A DNA stretch of 64,000 nt. Source: JACCZX01 sp963710675 (GTDB taxonomy: Bacteria; Pseudomonadota; Gammaproteobacteria; Burkholderiales; Burkholderiaceae_F). The notes beneath the pieces were generated by a model. It did not search any database, was not told the DNA's origin, and was given only the letters and a program-made list of their open reading frames with translations. The stretch is taken from contig CAVQBE010000021.1 in NCBI GenBank assembly GCA_963710675.1, positions 248,001-312,000 on the forward strand. Direction: 5' to 3'. This document shows positions 29,070-38,364 of this stretch, in pieces; within the stretch, counting starts at the first letter, position 1, and each line of letters opens with the position of its first letter. Position numbers and translations under genes: made by a program.

Positions 29070-29640
29070 CGCGATCAAACTGCAGACGCCGATCACTGTC
29101 TCGAGCGAGGATGTAATGCGTGCGTTGACTGAGCAGGCGAAAGAAGTGCCTGAGGTTGGGCGTGCGCGGGGGCAGTTACGCGGAACCAGTGCGCAGCGCG
29201 CAGCGGATGAATTGAATCTCGCGCTCGATATCAATGTGTTCGAGATGCTGGCGCGAGGATGGGCTTCGGTGACTAGCGTACGAAGTGCAGTGCAGCTGAG
29301 CGCGATGATGCCGGGCCCGCCGACGATCGTCAGGCTCGAACAGCACAACGTTACCTCGACCCCGACTCTGCTGCTCGAAAGCCATCTGGGGGACACCGCG
29401 CTGCCGCCGCTTCAACTTGCGTTACACCTGATTGCCGGCATTGAAGGTGCAACGTTGGCGGTTCGAAACGGTCGGTTCGAACTCCTTGCTCTCGACAAAG
29501 CGTCGCTGACCGCGCGGCTTAACTACAAGAAATTTCTGGTCAAAGAACACTCAACAAATATCGAAGGTGCCCCTCGCGATCCGTTCCGTCATCAACGCAG
29601 CGTGACCCACCAGCGAACCGATGTCGATATTGCGATCTAG
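29062..29640 (+). CDS. Conserved protein of unknown function, PASTA partner 2
   Basis: 192 residues, ATG 29062, overlapping PASTA2 by 8 bp. Paralogue of 26990-27565, with best conservation in the C-terminal half (LPPLQLALHLIAGIEGATLA, GRFELLALDKASLTARLNYK, EGAPRDPFRHQRSVT). No signal peptide, no membrane helix, no cysteine-rich or nucleotide-binding motif. The conserved DPF and DVDI.I near the C-terminus are the best candidates for a functional site. Probably cytosolic, acting with the PASTA2 tail. Family unknown to me. Confidence 0.8.
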   Translation: MSSAIKLQTPITVSSEDVMRALTEQAKEVPEVGRARGQLRGTSAQRAADELNLALDINVFEMLARGWASVTSVRSAVQLSAMMPGPPTIVRLEQHNVTSTPTLLLESHLGDTALPPLQLALHLIAGIEGATLAVRNGRFELLALDKASLTARLNYKKFLVKEHSTNIEGAPRDPFRHQRSVTHQRTDVDIAI

Positions 29641-29736
29641 CGTACGTTGACACACCTCGGTCGTGACGGCGGCTGATCGTCGTTCAGTCACAATGGGACG
29701 ATCCTCACAGCGATTGTCAGCGTCGAATAACTTGGC

Positions 29737-31182
29737 ATGCGATCTCCAAAGCGGGTTACCTTGGGCGTTGTCGTGGCGACATTGCTCGGCGCATCGACCT
29801 CGCTGTTTGCGCAGCGGCCGTTGTGCAATCAAGTCTCGCCGACCGACAGGGAACGCGCGCGTAACGCCGGTCTTTGTCGCGACCCGGCGCCGATCATCGA
29901 CGTCAGGCCTGAAGCGCGTCCGTCCGACGTGCCGCTCCCACCTTCGGTACCTTCCAGCGCCGCGTCGCTCGCGGTGCCCAACGTTGTAGGCCAAAGCTTC
30001 GACGAGGCTCGCAGTCGTCTGTCGCGTTTCACGCTGCAACGCTCGTATCGCGCTGCGGCCGAAGCAGGCGGCACTGTACTCGCGCAGTCACCGATGTCGC
30101 CCGCGACACTCCCGGCCGGCGCGGCAGTTACGCTCGTACTTTCTGATGGCTCCCTGGTGCGGGTCCCTCGAGTCGCAAATCTCAACATCAATGAAGCACG
30201 GCAGCGCCTGCAAAAAGACCTGGACCTAAAAGCACAGCCCGTCGTCGTCACCAGCGACTTGCGCGTTGGCACCGTGATCGAGCAACAACCGGCCGAGGGC
30301 ACGCTGGTCAAACGCGGCAGCGTTGTTCGGCTTCAAGTGTCGGCCGGTCAGGAAGGCCCCGAGCTAATTGACGTGCCGGGCGTTGTAGGGATGTCATTTG
30401 ATCAAGCGAAATCCCGCCTTGGCAGATTTTCAGTTCAGCGCGTGGAGCGACCGCGCACTGAACGGGCAAGCGTTCCCGAAGGGCAGGTGATTGAGCAGTC
30501 GCCGCGCGCCGCATCGCGTGCCGCCGCGGGTTCGGTGATGGTGCTCACGGTTTCGAGCGCGCCGAGTGGGACGGTCGAAATATTCGAAATGCCGAACGTC
30601 GTCGGCCGCGCTTACACCGACGCCGCTGGCTCACTGGCCGAATTCAAGGTGAGCCGTAGCGAAATCGCAAGCGCAGAAGCACACGGACGCATCGTTGCGC
30701 AGTCGCCAGCGGCAGGCACAACGCTGTTGCCCGGCGATGCCGTTTCACTGCAGATATCGGCAGGGGCCGCATCGACCGCCGCGACTGCCGCGCAAGCGAG
30801 TGCCGCGTCGAACGGACCCGGAACCGCTTCGACGCCGGCAAAACCGGAGACATCGCGCGGCATCTTCCGCGGTGTGATCGCGATCGGGGCCGCGATCGTC
30901 CTGGGACTTATTTTTGGGGCGCTGTTGATGCGCCACTGGGTTCTGCGGCAACGAGCGGTCGCAGCGGCCGACGAAGCGATCAACGGGATGTCGCCGACAG
31001 CGCCGAGCGTCACGAGCGTTGATATCCTCCTCGAAGAAGATGACGCTGAGGCTCAAGCGCGAGCTGATGATCTCAGGATCGAGACGCCTGCGCCTCAGTC
31101 GCAACAATCGGAGCCGACCGTGTCGGAGCTGCGTGAGGATTCGGAGAGTTCGAGTGAGCAAGAAAGACGTTCAGGTTCGTAA
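29737..31182 (+). CDS. PASTA-domain single-pass membrane protein 3 (four PASTA repeats)
   Basis: 481 residues. Signal peptide to about A25, then C30 and C47 in the conserved C-x16-CR pair. Four PASTA domains: VPNVVGQSFDEARSRLSRF, VPRVANLNINEARQRL, VPGVVGMSFDQAKSRLGRF and, next to the membrane, MPNVVGRAYTDAAGSLAEF. Membrane helix IVLGLIFGALLMRHW. The tail is acidic and low-complexity and lacks the RFAAR..G.T..EF motif of proteins 1 and 2; correspondingly no partner paralogue follows. The 3' end overlaps the next gene by 29 bp. Probably an elongated wall- or ligand-sensing member of the same family. Confidence 0.88.
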   Translation: MRSPKRVTLGVVVATLLGASTSLFAQRPLCNQVSPTDRERARNAGLCRDPAPIIDVRPEARPSDVPLPPSVPSSAASLAVPNVVGQSFDEARSRLSRFTLQRSYRAAAEAGGTVLAQSPMSPATLPAGAAVTLVLSDGSLVRVPRVANLNINEARQRLQKDLDLKAQPVVVTSDLRVGTVIEQQPAEGTLVKRGSVVRLQVSAGQEGPELIDVPGVVGMSFDQAKSRLGRFSVQRVERPRTERASVPEGQVIEQSPRAASRAAAGSVMVLTVSSAPSGTVEIFEMPNVVGRAYTDAAGSLAEFKVSRSEIASAEAHGRIVAQSPAAGTTLLPGDAVSLQISAGAASTAATAAQASAASNGPGTASTPAKPETSRGIFRGVIAIGAAIVLGLIFGALLMRHWVLRQRAVAAADEAINGMSPTAPSVTSVDILLEEDDAEAQARADDLRIETPAPQSQQSEPTVSELREDSESSSEQERRSGS

Positions 31183-32236
31183 GGGTCAGGCGCCCGAAAA
31201 GTTATCGCGCGACGAATTTCGTAGGCGGTTTTTCGACAAGTTCGCCGACCCGGCATTCAGCACGGAGGCCGGTGCGTTGCAGCGAATCGAAGTGATCGCG
31301 TGGGACGGCTATACCAACCATCGTAAGGCACCGCGCACGCATCCAGCGGGGCCCGGCTACGCCGATCCTTCCTACGATTTGTCTGACGATTGGCGCGCTG
31401 CGCGCGATGCGATACACGCAGCCGAGGCGAAGCAGAAAGATCCAGCGTTGCCCTCGCGCGTGCTCGTGATCTCGGGTGCCGATCGCAACGACGGCACGTG
31501 TCCTGGCGAGATATCGAAAACGTGGCGGCTGTCGCGCATCGTCATCGAGTCGTTGAACAACGAGCACATTGAAACCGACGATCTCGACCTGAGCCACATC
31601 ACGTCCGAGTACGGCAAGCAGATTCATCCCTGCAAGGGGTGCGTTTCAACCGCAATGCCGTTGTGTCACTGGCCGTGCAGTTGCTATCCGAACCACTCGC
31701 TCGGGCAGGTCAATGACTGGATGAACGAGATTTATCCGCGCTGGTCCGCTGCGCACGGCGTCATCATTGTCACGCCGGTGTATTGGTACCAGGTGCCGAG
31801 CGCGCTGAAATTGATGATCGACCGGCTGGTGTGCGCAGATGGTGGTAACAGCGACCCAACCTCGACCGAAGGCAAGAACGCGGAGAAAGCGAAGCGGATC
31901 GAACTCTCGGGATGGCCGTACCCGAAGCACCTTGCTGGCCGCACCTACGGGCTTGTCGTGCATGGCGACGTTGCGGGTGTCGAAAGCGTGCGTCGCTCAT
32001 TATCGGACTGGCTCGATTGGATGGGATTGATCGATGCCGGCACGCAGGCGCGGCTTGACCGCTACATTGGCTATTACAAGCCGTATGCAACAAGTCACGA
32101 AGAACTCGATCGCGATAGTGACGTGCAAGAGGAAGTGCGCAACGTAGCGCGCGCCGTGGCTGCTGCTGTTCGCCAGTTGCGCGCCGGCGAGTTGAGCGAG
32201 CCGGATCGAAAGCTCGAATCACCGCGTCCGAAATAG
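31154..32236 (+). CDS. Flavodoxin-fold NAD(P)H-dependent FMN reductase family protein
   Basis: 360 residues from GTG 31154 (GGAGAG upstream), inside the 3' end of PASTA3. Flavodoxin-like core: VLVISGADRNDGTCPGEISK forms the phosphate-binding loop, VIIVTPVYWYQVPSALKLMIDRL the second flavin-contact block. Between them is a Cys-rich segment, HPCKGCVSTAMPLCHWPCSC, spacing C-x2-C-x7-C-x3-C-x-C, which could hold an Fe-S cluster or redox disulfide as in iron-sulfur flavoproteins. The N-terminal 90 residues are an extension. Cytosolic; the electron acceptor is unknown. Overlap with PASTA3 suggests co-expression. Confidence 0.85.
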   Translation: MSKKDVQVRKGQAPEKLSRDEFRRRFFDKFADPAFSTEAGALQRIEVIAWDGYTNHRKAPRTHPAGPGYADPSYDLSDDWRAARDAIHAAEAKQKDPALPSRVLVISGADRNDGTCPGEISKTWRLSRIVIESLNNEHIETDDLDLSHITSEYGKQIHPCKGCVSTAMPLCHWPCSCYPNHSLGQVNDWMNEIYPRWSAAHGVIIVTPVYWYQVPSALKLMIDRLVCADGGNSDPTSTEGKNAEKAKRIELSGWPYPKHLAGRTYGLVVHGDVAGVESVRRSLSDWLDWMGLIDAGTQARLDRYIGYYKPYATSHEELDRDSDVQEEVRNVARAVAAAVRQLRAGELSEPDRKLESPRPK

Positions 32237-32390
32237 CGGCATTCGGGTCTTACGACGTTGTTGAGCTTGCAAAAAGGTGCTGCCAAGCGAAACAGGGGAA
32301 TTGATCTACTTCGAGGCTTTTACCGTCGCAATTCGCAACTTGTAAGGAACGCAGCAGTTTTAATCTCTTCGCATCCGTTCCGTTTCACCG

Positions 32391-33272
32391 ATGCTTATGT
32401 TGAAACTACTGCGCCTTGGTCTTGCTGCAGCAGTCGCGGCTCCACTTGCCGGATGCATGCCACTCAGCACGTTCAACGCGCTTGTCGAATCCGACTCGCA
32501 CGAGATGATCACAGCCGCCTATGGCGCGAGCAGCCGGCAGCACCTTGACGTGTACGTGCCCGTTGAAATGCAGGACCGTGTACGTCCCGCACAGGGTTGG
32601 CCACTGGTCGTCTTTTTCTACGGCGGTTCGTGGAAACACGGGCAGCGCGCTGACTACCGCTTTGTCGGCGAAGCACTTGCTGCGCGGGGCATCGTTGCCG
32701 TTATCCCCGACTATCGGCTGTATCCCGAGGTGCGGTATCCGGATTTTTTAAAAGACAATGCAGCAGCGACTGCGTGGGCGATCCGCGAAGCTGCGCGTTT
32801 CGGCGCCGATCCTAAGCGCGTGTTCGTGATGGGCCATAGCGCAGGCGGTTACAACGCTGCGATGGTTGCGCTCGACGCGCGCTGGCTTGGCGCAGAACGC
32901 ATCGCACCAAGCCAACTCGCGGGGTGGATAGGGCTCGCGGGCCCGTATGAATTTCTGCCGATTGAAAATCCAGACGTACGGCCAGTGTTTCTGCATCCCG
33001 ATACGCCACCCGAGTCCGAGCCGATTCGCCACGTATCTAGCTCGGTTCCACGCACGTTTCTGGCAACGGCACCTGAAGATGATCTGGTCAATCCGGAGCG
33101 CAACACCAAGCAGCTGGCCAGTAAGCTGCAAAAGACAGGCATTCCGGTCACGCTGCAGATCTACCCGCACGCGAGTCATACAACCCTGATTGGTGCGTTT
33201 GCGTTTCCATTGCGGTTTTTGGCGCCGGTGTTGGATGATGTTGTCGACTTCGTGAACGCTCGACCCCGCTAG
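32391..33272 (+). CDS. Alpha/beta-hydrolase esterase lipoprotein
   Basis: 293 residues. Signal and lipobox MLMLKLLRLGLAAAVAAPL then AGC (Cys near residue 22). Alpha/beta hydrolase of the HSL/carboxylesterase type: WPLVVFFYGGSWKHG resembles the oxyanion HGGG region, the nucleophile is in VFVMGHSAGGYNAA, and the acid/His are in DDLVNPERN and YPHASHTTLIG. Likely anchored to the inner or outer membrane and hydrolysing short esters. ATG 32391 or 32397 could start it. A 154-bp spacer separates it from the reductase. Confidence 0.9.
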   Translation: MLMLKLLRLGLAAAVAAPLAGCMPLSTFNALVESDSHEMITAAYGASSRQHLDVYVPVEMQDRVRPAQGWPLVVFFYGGSWKHGQRADYRFVGEALAARGIVAVIPDYRLYPEVRYPDFLKDNAAATAWAIREAARFGADPKRVFVMGHSAGGYNAAMVALDARWLGAERIAPSQLAGWIGLAGPYEFLPIENPDVRPVFLHPDTPPESEPIRHVSSSVPRTFLATAPEDDLVNPERNTKQLASKLQKTGIPVTLQIYPHASHTTLIGAFAFPLRFLAPVLDDVVDFVNARPR

Positions 33273-33501
33273 AGCCCATCTGGGGTGAAGTACGAACGCG
33301 CCGCGCGCTGTCAATACGCGCGCTTGCCAGATGCATCCCGCATTTGGAAAAAACGGACTTCCCCTCTGTGGCGAATCCTGTGGCAACCTCATCACGCCTG
33401 ACCGACGCTAACGCGAAAGCAGCGCAACCCAATCTAATAACCGTCACAACGGTTTGTATCGCAGCAGGACGCCAAAAGTGTCCTGACAAGGAGGAGTCAT
33501 C

Positions 33502-36468
33502 GTGAAGTTAAACAGCAGGTTCATGTTTTCACTGCTCGCCGGGCTCGTGCTCGGTGCCGGCGTCGCGCCGCTGGCAGGCGCAGTCAATGAGCAAAGCGAA
33601 CGTGCGCAGGCGGTCAAACCGCAGCGCGGACACGCCAACAATTTGTACATCGTCCAGATGATCGACATGCCCGTATCGTCGTACACCGGCAACGTTCCTG
33701 GGTTCAGGGCAACCAAGCCGGCGCCTGGGCGAAAGATCGATCGCCTAAGCAACGACGTCGTTCGCTATTCAGACTATCTGGTGCGCAAGCACGACGAAGC
33801 GCTCGGCCGTAGCGGCGGTCGCAAGGTCTACAGCTATACGTATTCGTTCAACGGCTTTGCCGCTGAGCTCGACTCTGCTGCCGTTGCGCAACTGAAGTCG
33901 ACGCCAGGCGTGGTCAATGTCAGCAAGGATGTGATGCGTCACCGTACGACCAACTCTACACCGGCGTTCCTGGGATTAAGTGATCCTGCTACCGGTGTTT
34001 GGGCGACACAGTTCGGCGGTGTGCAAAACGCCGGCGAGGGAATCATTGTCGGCATCATCGATTCCGGCATCTGGCCTGAGAACCCCAGCTTTTCGGATCG
34101 TGACGCCAACGGCAAGCTCGTCTTTCAGCAGATTCCGGGCTTTCACGGAAAGTGCACACCCGGCGAAGAATTTCCGGCCTCGAAATGCGGTCAGAAGCTC
34201 GTAGCCGCGCAGTTCTTCGGCGCCGGCTGGGGCGGAAAGGCCGGAGTTAAGGCGGCCTTCCCGTACGAGTACTGGTCGGCGCGCGATGCCGACGGACATG
34301 GCAGTCATACATCGAGCACCGCCGCCGGCAACGCTAACGTCGCCGCTGCAGCTGCTGGGGTCAATTTGGGTGCAATTAGCGGCATGGCGCCGCGGGCTCG
34401 GATCGCTACCTACAAGGTCTGCTGGGGTCGCGAACCCGAGGGCGGTTGTTTTGGTTCCGACAGCGTCGCGGCCATCGACCAGGCGGTTGGCGATGGTGTT
34501 GATGTTCTGAATTTCTCGATCAGTGGCACGTCGACTAACTTTCTCGACCCGGTCGAAGTCGCCTTCCTGTTTGCCGCCGATGCCGGCGTATTTGTCGCGG
34601 CATCCGCCGGCAACGACGGTCCCACGGCGAGGACTGTTGCCCATCCGGGGCCTTGGCTCACGACGGTCGCAGCCGGCACTGAAGCAGCTTCTTTCAGGGA
34701 ACTGTGACGCTTGGCAATGGGGCGGTTTACACGGGCGCATCGCTTGGTGGATCGCTCACGCCCACCCCCACCGTGTTATCGACCGCCAGCGCGAATACCG
34801 AAGAAGCTCGTCTGTGTTTTATCGGCGCGTTAAATCCGGCGGTGGTAGCCGGCAGGATTGTTGTTTGTGACCGCGGCGTCAATGCTCGGACTGACAAGAG
34901 CGTGGCGGTGAAGCAAGCAGGCGGCGTTGGGATGATCCTCGCCAATACTTCGCCCAATTCGCTGAACGCCGACCTGCACTCAGTGCCAACGGTGCACGTA
35001 GACGAGGTCGCTGGGGCGGCAATCAAGGCCTACGTTAGCGGGACGGCCAATCCGACGGCGAGCCTGGCGGGAGGTGTTGGCGTCACCGCGATTGCACCGG
35101 ACGTCGCAGCGTTTTCATCGCGCGGCCCATTGCGCGCATCATCGGATTTATTGAAGCCCGACATCATGGCGCCGGGCGTTGATATTCTCGCTGCGTATTC
35201 TCCCGCCGTCGCTGGGCGCAATTTCGACTTCCTATCGGGCACATCGATGTCAGGCCCGCATATCGCTGGTCTGGGCGCGTTGATGAAGCAGAAGTACCCG
35301 ACCTGGTCGCCGATGGCGATCAAGTCGGCATTTATGACCACCGCAACGCAAGCGCGCAACAACGACACGCCGATCGCCGGGGGTCCGTTTGACTACGGCG
35401 CCGGACAGGTTGTCCCGAAGAGCGCGGTCAACCCCGGTCTCGTTTACGACAGTGGAATCATCGACTGGATCGGGTTTATCTGCGGCACAGGCCAACTCCC
35501 GGCGAGTTCCTGTACTGGGAGCGGCATTCCGGTCGTTGAGCCGAGCAACCTTAACCAGGCGTCGATCGCGGTCGACGGACTTGCCGGAATCCAAACGGTC
35601 ACCCGTACCGTGCGCAACGTCAGCGCCTCGGCGTTAGCACTGACACCGACAGTGAGTGGCCTGACCGGCTTCAACGTGACGTTTTCACCTGCGACGCTCA
35701 ACCTCGCGCCCGGTGCAAGTGCCACGTACACGAGCGACTTTCACTCGAATAACGGCGGCGCTCAATGCTTACGAGTTGGGGGCGATCACGTGGACCGGTG
35801 GTGGGCATTCGGTGCGCAGTCCAGTCGTGCTGCGACCGGTGGCCCTCGCTGCACCGGCCGAGGTCGCGGCCCCACCAGCCGGCACAAGCTACAGCGTGCA
35901 GTTCGGTTTCACCGGGACGCTTACAACCACTCCCCGCGGTCTCATTCCGGCAGCAGTTACGACGAGCGTGGTAACGGATGATCCCGACAACACCTTTGAC
36001 CCCGCTGTAACGGCGGGAACGGTAGCCATTCCGATCGTGGTGGCGGCAGGCACCACATACGCACGGTTTGCGCTGTTTGACGCCGATGTAGCGGCGGGCA
36101 GCGATCTTGATCTGTACGTATACAGGGGAACCACTCTGGTCGGCATCAGTGGCAGTGGTACGTCTGCCGAAGAGGTCAACCTCGTGAATCCGCCTGCGGG
36201 TAACTACACGGTGTATGTCCATGGCTGGCAGACGGCGGGCGGCGCGCCATCACCATTCAAGCTGCATACGTGGCTGTTGGGCACTACCAACGAGATGAAT
36301 ATGACGGTTACGCCTGCCTCGATTGCAGCCACTACGGGGGGCACTGCCACGATCACGCTCAACTTCACAAACCTTGCCGCCGCAACTAAGTATCTTGGTT
36401 CGGTGGTCTATGGCGATCCGGCTCCGTTGAGCGTTCCGCCTACGATTGTGCGTGTCAATACGCCGTAA
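33502..36468 (+). CDS. Secreted S8 subtilase with PA insertion and PPC-like C-terminus, frameshifted
   Basis: About 988 residues across two indels (missing C near 34695, extra base near 35734). GTG start 33502 with an AAGGAGGAG site. Signal peptide (LLAGLVLGAGVAPLAGA), I9 inhibitor propeptide (NNLYIVQMIDMP to VAQLKSTPGVVNVSKD), then the catalytic triad: Asp in GIIDSGIWPE, His in DGHGSHTSSTAAG, Ser in LSGTSMSGPHIAG. A PA domain is inserted between His and Ser (GRIVVCDRGVNART), the plant-cucumisin arrangement. After the protease are a fibronectin-like stretch and a PPC-type beta domain (ARFALFDADVAAGSDLDLYV). Likely an extracellular protease. A terminator follows. Confidence 0.9.
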
Positions 36469-36487
36469 TCTGCGCAAATCGATGAAG

Positions 36488-36519
36488 GGCACAGGGCTTC
36501 GGCACTGTGCCTTTTTTTT
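36488..36519 (+). terminator. Rho-independent terminator after the first subtilase
   Basis: Perfect 7-bp stem GGCACAG / CTGTGCC (36488-36494 with 36505-36511), a 10-nt loop containing TTCGG, followed by eight T (36512-36519). It lies 20 bp past the subtilase stop and is the best intrinsic terminator seen in the window. Confidence 0.9.
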
Positions 36520-36607
36520 GGCGTTGCGTTCTGCATGCGGAGCAAGAAGCACGTTGTAGGGATAGCATGTTCAACAATAGGATCAGTGTTGCCGAAGTGT
36601 TGACTCA

Positions 36608-38214
36608 GTGCAGTTCGACTATGTGATTGCTGGCGGGGGAACCGCCGGCTGCGTGCTTGCCAACCGGCTCTCGGCCGATCCGCAGATCAAGGTGCTATTG
36701 CTCGAAGCGGGCGAGCGCGATGACTGGATCTGGATCCACATTCCGGTCGGTTATCTGTACTGCATCGGCAATCCACGCACCGACTGGTGCTATCGCACCG
36801 AGCCGGACCCGGGCTAAACGGCCGCTCGATTCTCTATGCGCGCGGCAAAGTGCTAGGTGGCTGCTCATCGATTAACGCGATGCTCTACCTGCGCGGGCCA
36901 GTCGCGTGACTACGATGACTGGGCCCGCATCACCGGCGACTCTGCGTGGGCCTGGAACTCCGTACTGCCGTTATTTCGCAAAAGCGAAGATTATTTTCAC
37001 GGCGCGGATGCGTCGCACGGCGCGGGAGGGGAGTGGCGGGTCGAACCGCAAAGGCTGTCGTGGGAAATTCTGAACAGTTATCGCGAGGCGATGGTGCAGG
37101 CGGGGATTCCACGCACCGATGACTTCAATCGCGGCGATAACGAGGGCTGCGGATTTTTCATGGTCAACCAGAAGCGCGGTGTGCGGTGGAATACTTCCAA
37201 AGCCTTTTTACGCCCGGTACTAAAACGTCCGAACCTCACCGTGATCACCGACGCCCACGTAATGCGCCTGCGTCTTGCCGGCAAGCGCTGCACCGGTATC
37301 GAGTTCAGGCGCGGTGGTGAGGACACGTTTGCCGAGGCGCGACTGGAAACGATCCTCGCAGCAGGCGCCATCGGCTCGCCGCAGATCATGCAGTTATCCG
37401 GCATCGGTCCCGCCCCATTGCTGCTAAAGCACGGCATTAACGTGGCGCACGAACTGCCGGGAGTTGGCGAGAACCTGCAGGATCACTTGCAGCTGCGCAC
37501 GGTCTTCAAGGTGCGCAACGCCGTCACGCTGAATCAGCGTGCGAACAGCGTGATCGGAAAAATGATGATGGGCGTCGAGTACGCGTTTCTGCGCACCGGA
37601 CCGCTGACGATGGCGCCGAGCCAGCTGGGTGGCTTCACGCGCAGCTCAAGCGAGCATGCGACACCCAATATCGAATTCCACGTGCAGCCGCTGTCGCTGG
37701 ACAAGTTCGGCGATCCGCTGCACCGCTTTCCCGCGTTCACCGCCAGCGTGTGCAACCTGCGTCCGACGTCCAGAGGTTTTGTCCGCATCAAGTCGCCCGA
37801 CCCGCTTGCTGCTCCGGCAATTCAGTGTCGCTACCTCTCTACGCACGAAGACCGCGCGGTTGCCGCCGCCGCGCTGCGCCTGACGCGGCGCATCGCATCG
37901 CAGCCAGCGCTCGAACGATTCGCACCCGAGGAGTTTCTTCCAGGTGCGCGATTCCAGTCTGATGACGATCTCGCCCGAATCGCGGGGGACATCGGCACCA
38001 CGATCTTCATCCTGTCGGCACCTGCCGGATGGGCGCAGCCGACGATGGATCGGCCGTTGTCGATTCGCGGCTACGCGTGCGCGGTGTTGCGGGGCTGCGC
38101 ATCGTCGACGCGTCGATCATGCCCACCATTACTTCGGGCAATACCAACTCGCCCACTTTGATGATCGCAGAGCGCGGCGCCGAGATGATTCGCGCTGACC
38201 GTCGGAGCCGTTGA
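36608..38214 (+). CDS. GMC-family flavin oxidoreductase (choline dehydrogenase-like), frameshifted
   Basis: About 535 residues from GTG 36608. FAD Rossmann motif FDYVIAGGGTAGCVLANRL, GMC signature 1 in ARGKVLGGCSSINAML, signature 2 in ILAAGAIGSPQIMQLSGIGP, and the catalytic-site block that reads HPVGTCRMG after correction, with Asn in TSGNTNSPT. Three indels interrupt it: a missing C near 36813 (creating a TAA), an extra C near 36898 and a missing C near 38007. Oxidises primary or polyol alcohols; the natural substrate is unknown. No signal peptide. Flanked by two secreted proteases. Confidence 0.9.
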
Positions 38215-38364
38215 CCAGCCCCCAGCAGCGTGCAGTTGGTGCTTCTGTAACAGGCTCGACACCGATGATGCGGGCGTGTACGCTCCCTCCCGCTCGCACG
38301 CCTACCCATCTCATCTATGCCGAGCCCACAAGGCTGCGCCATACCCTTCGCAAGGACCACCGCC

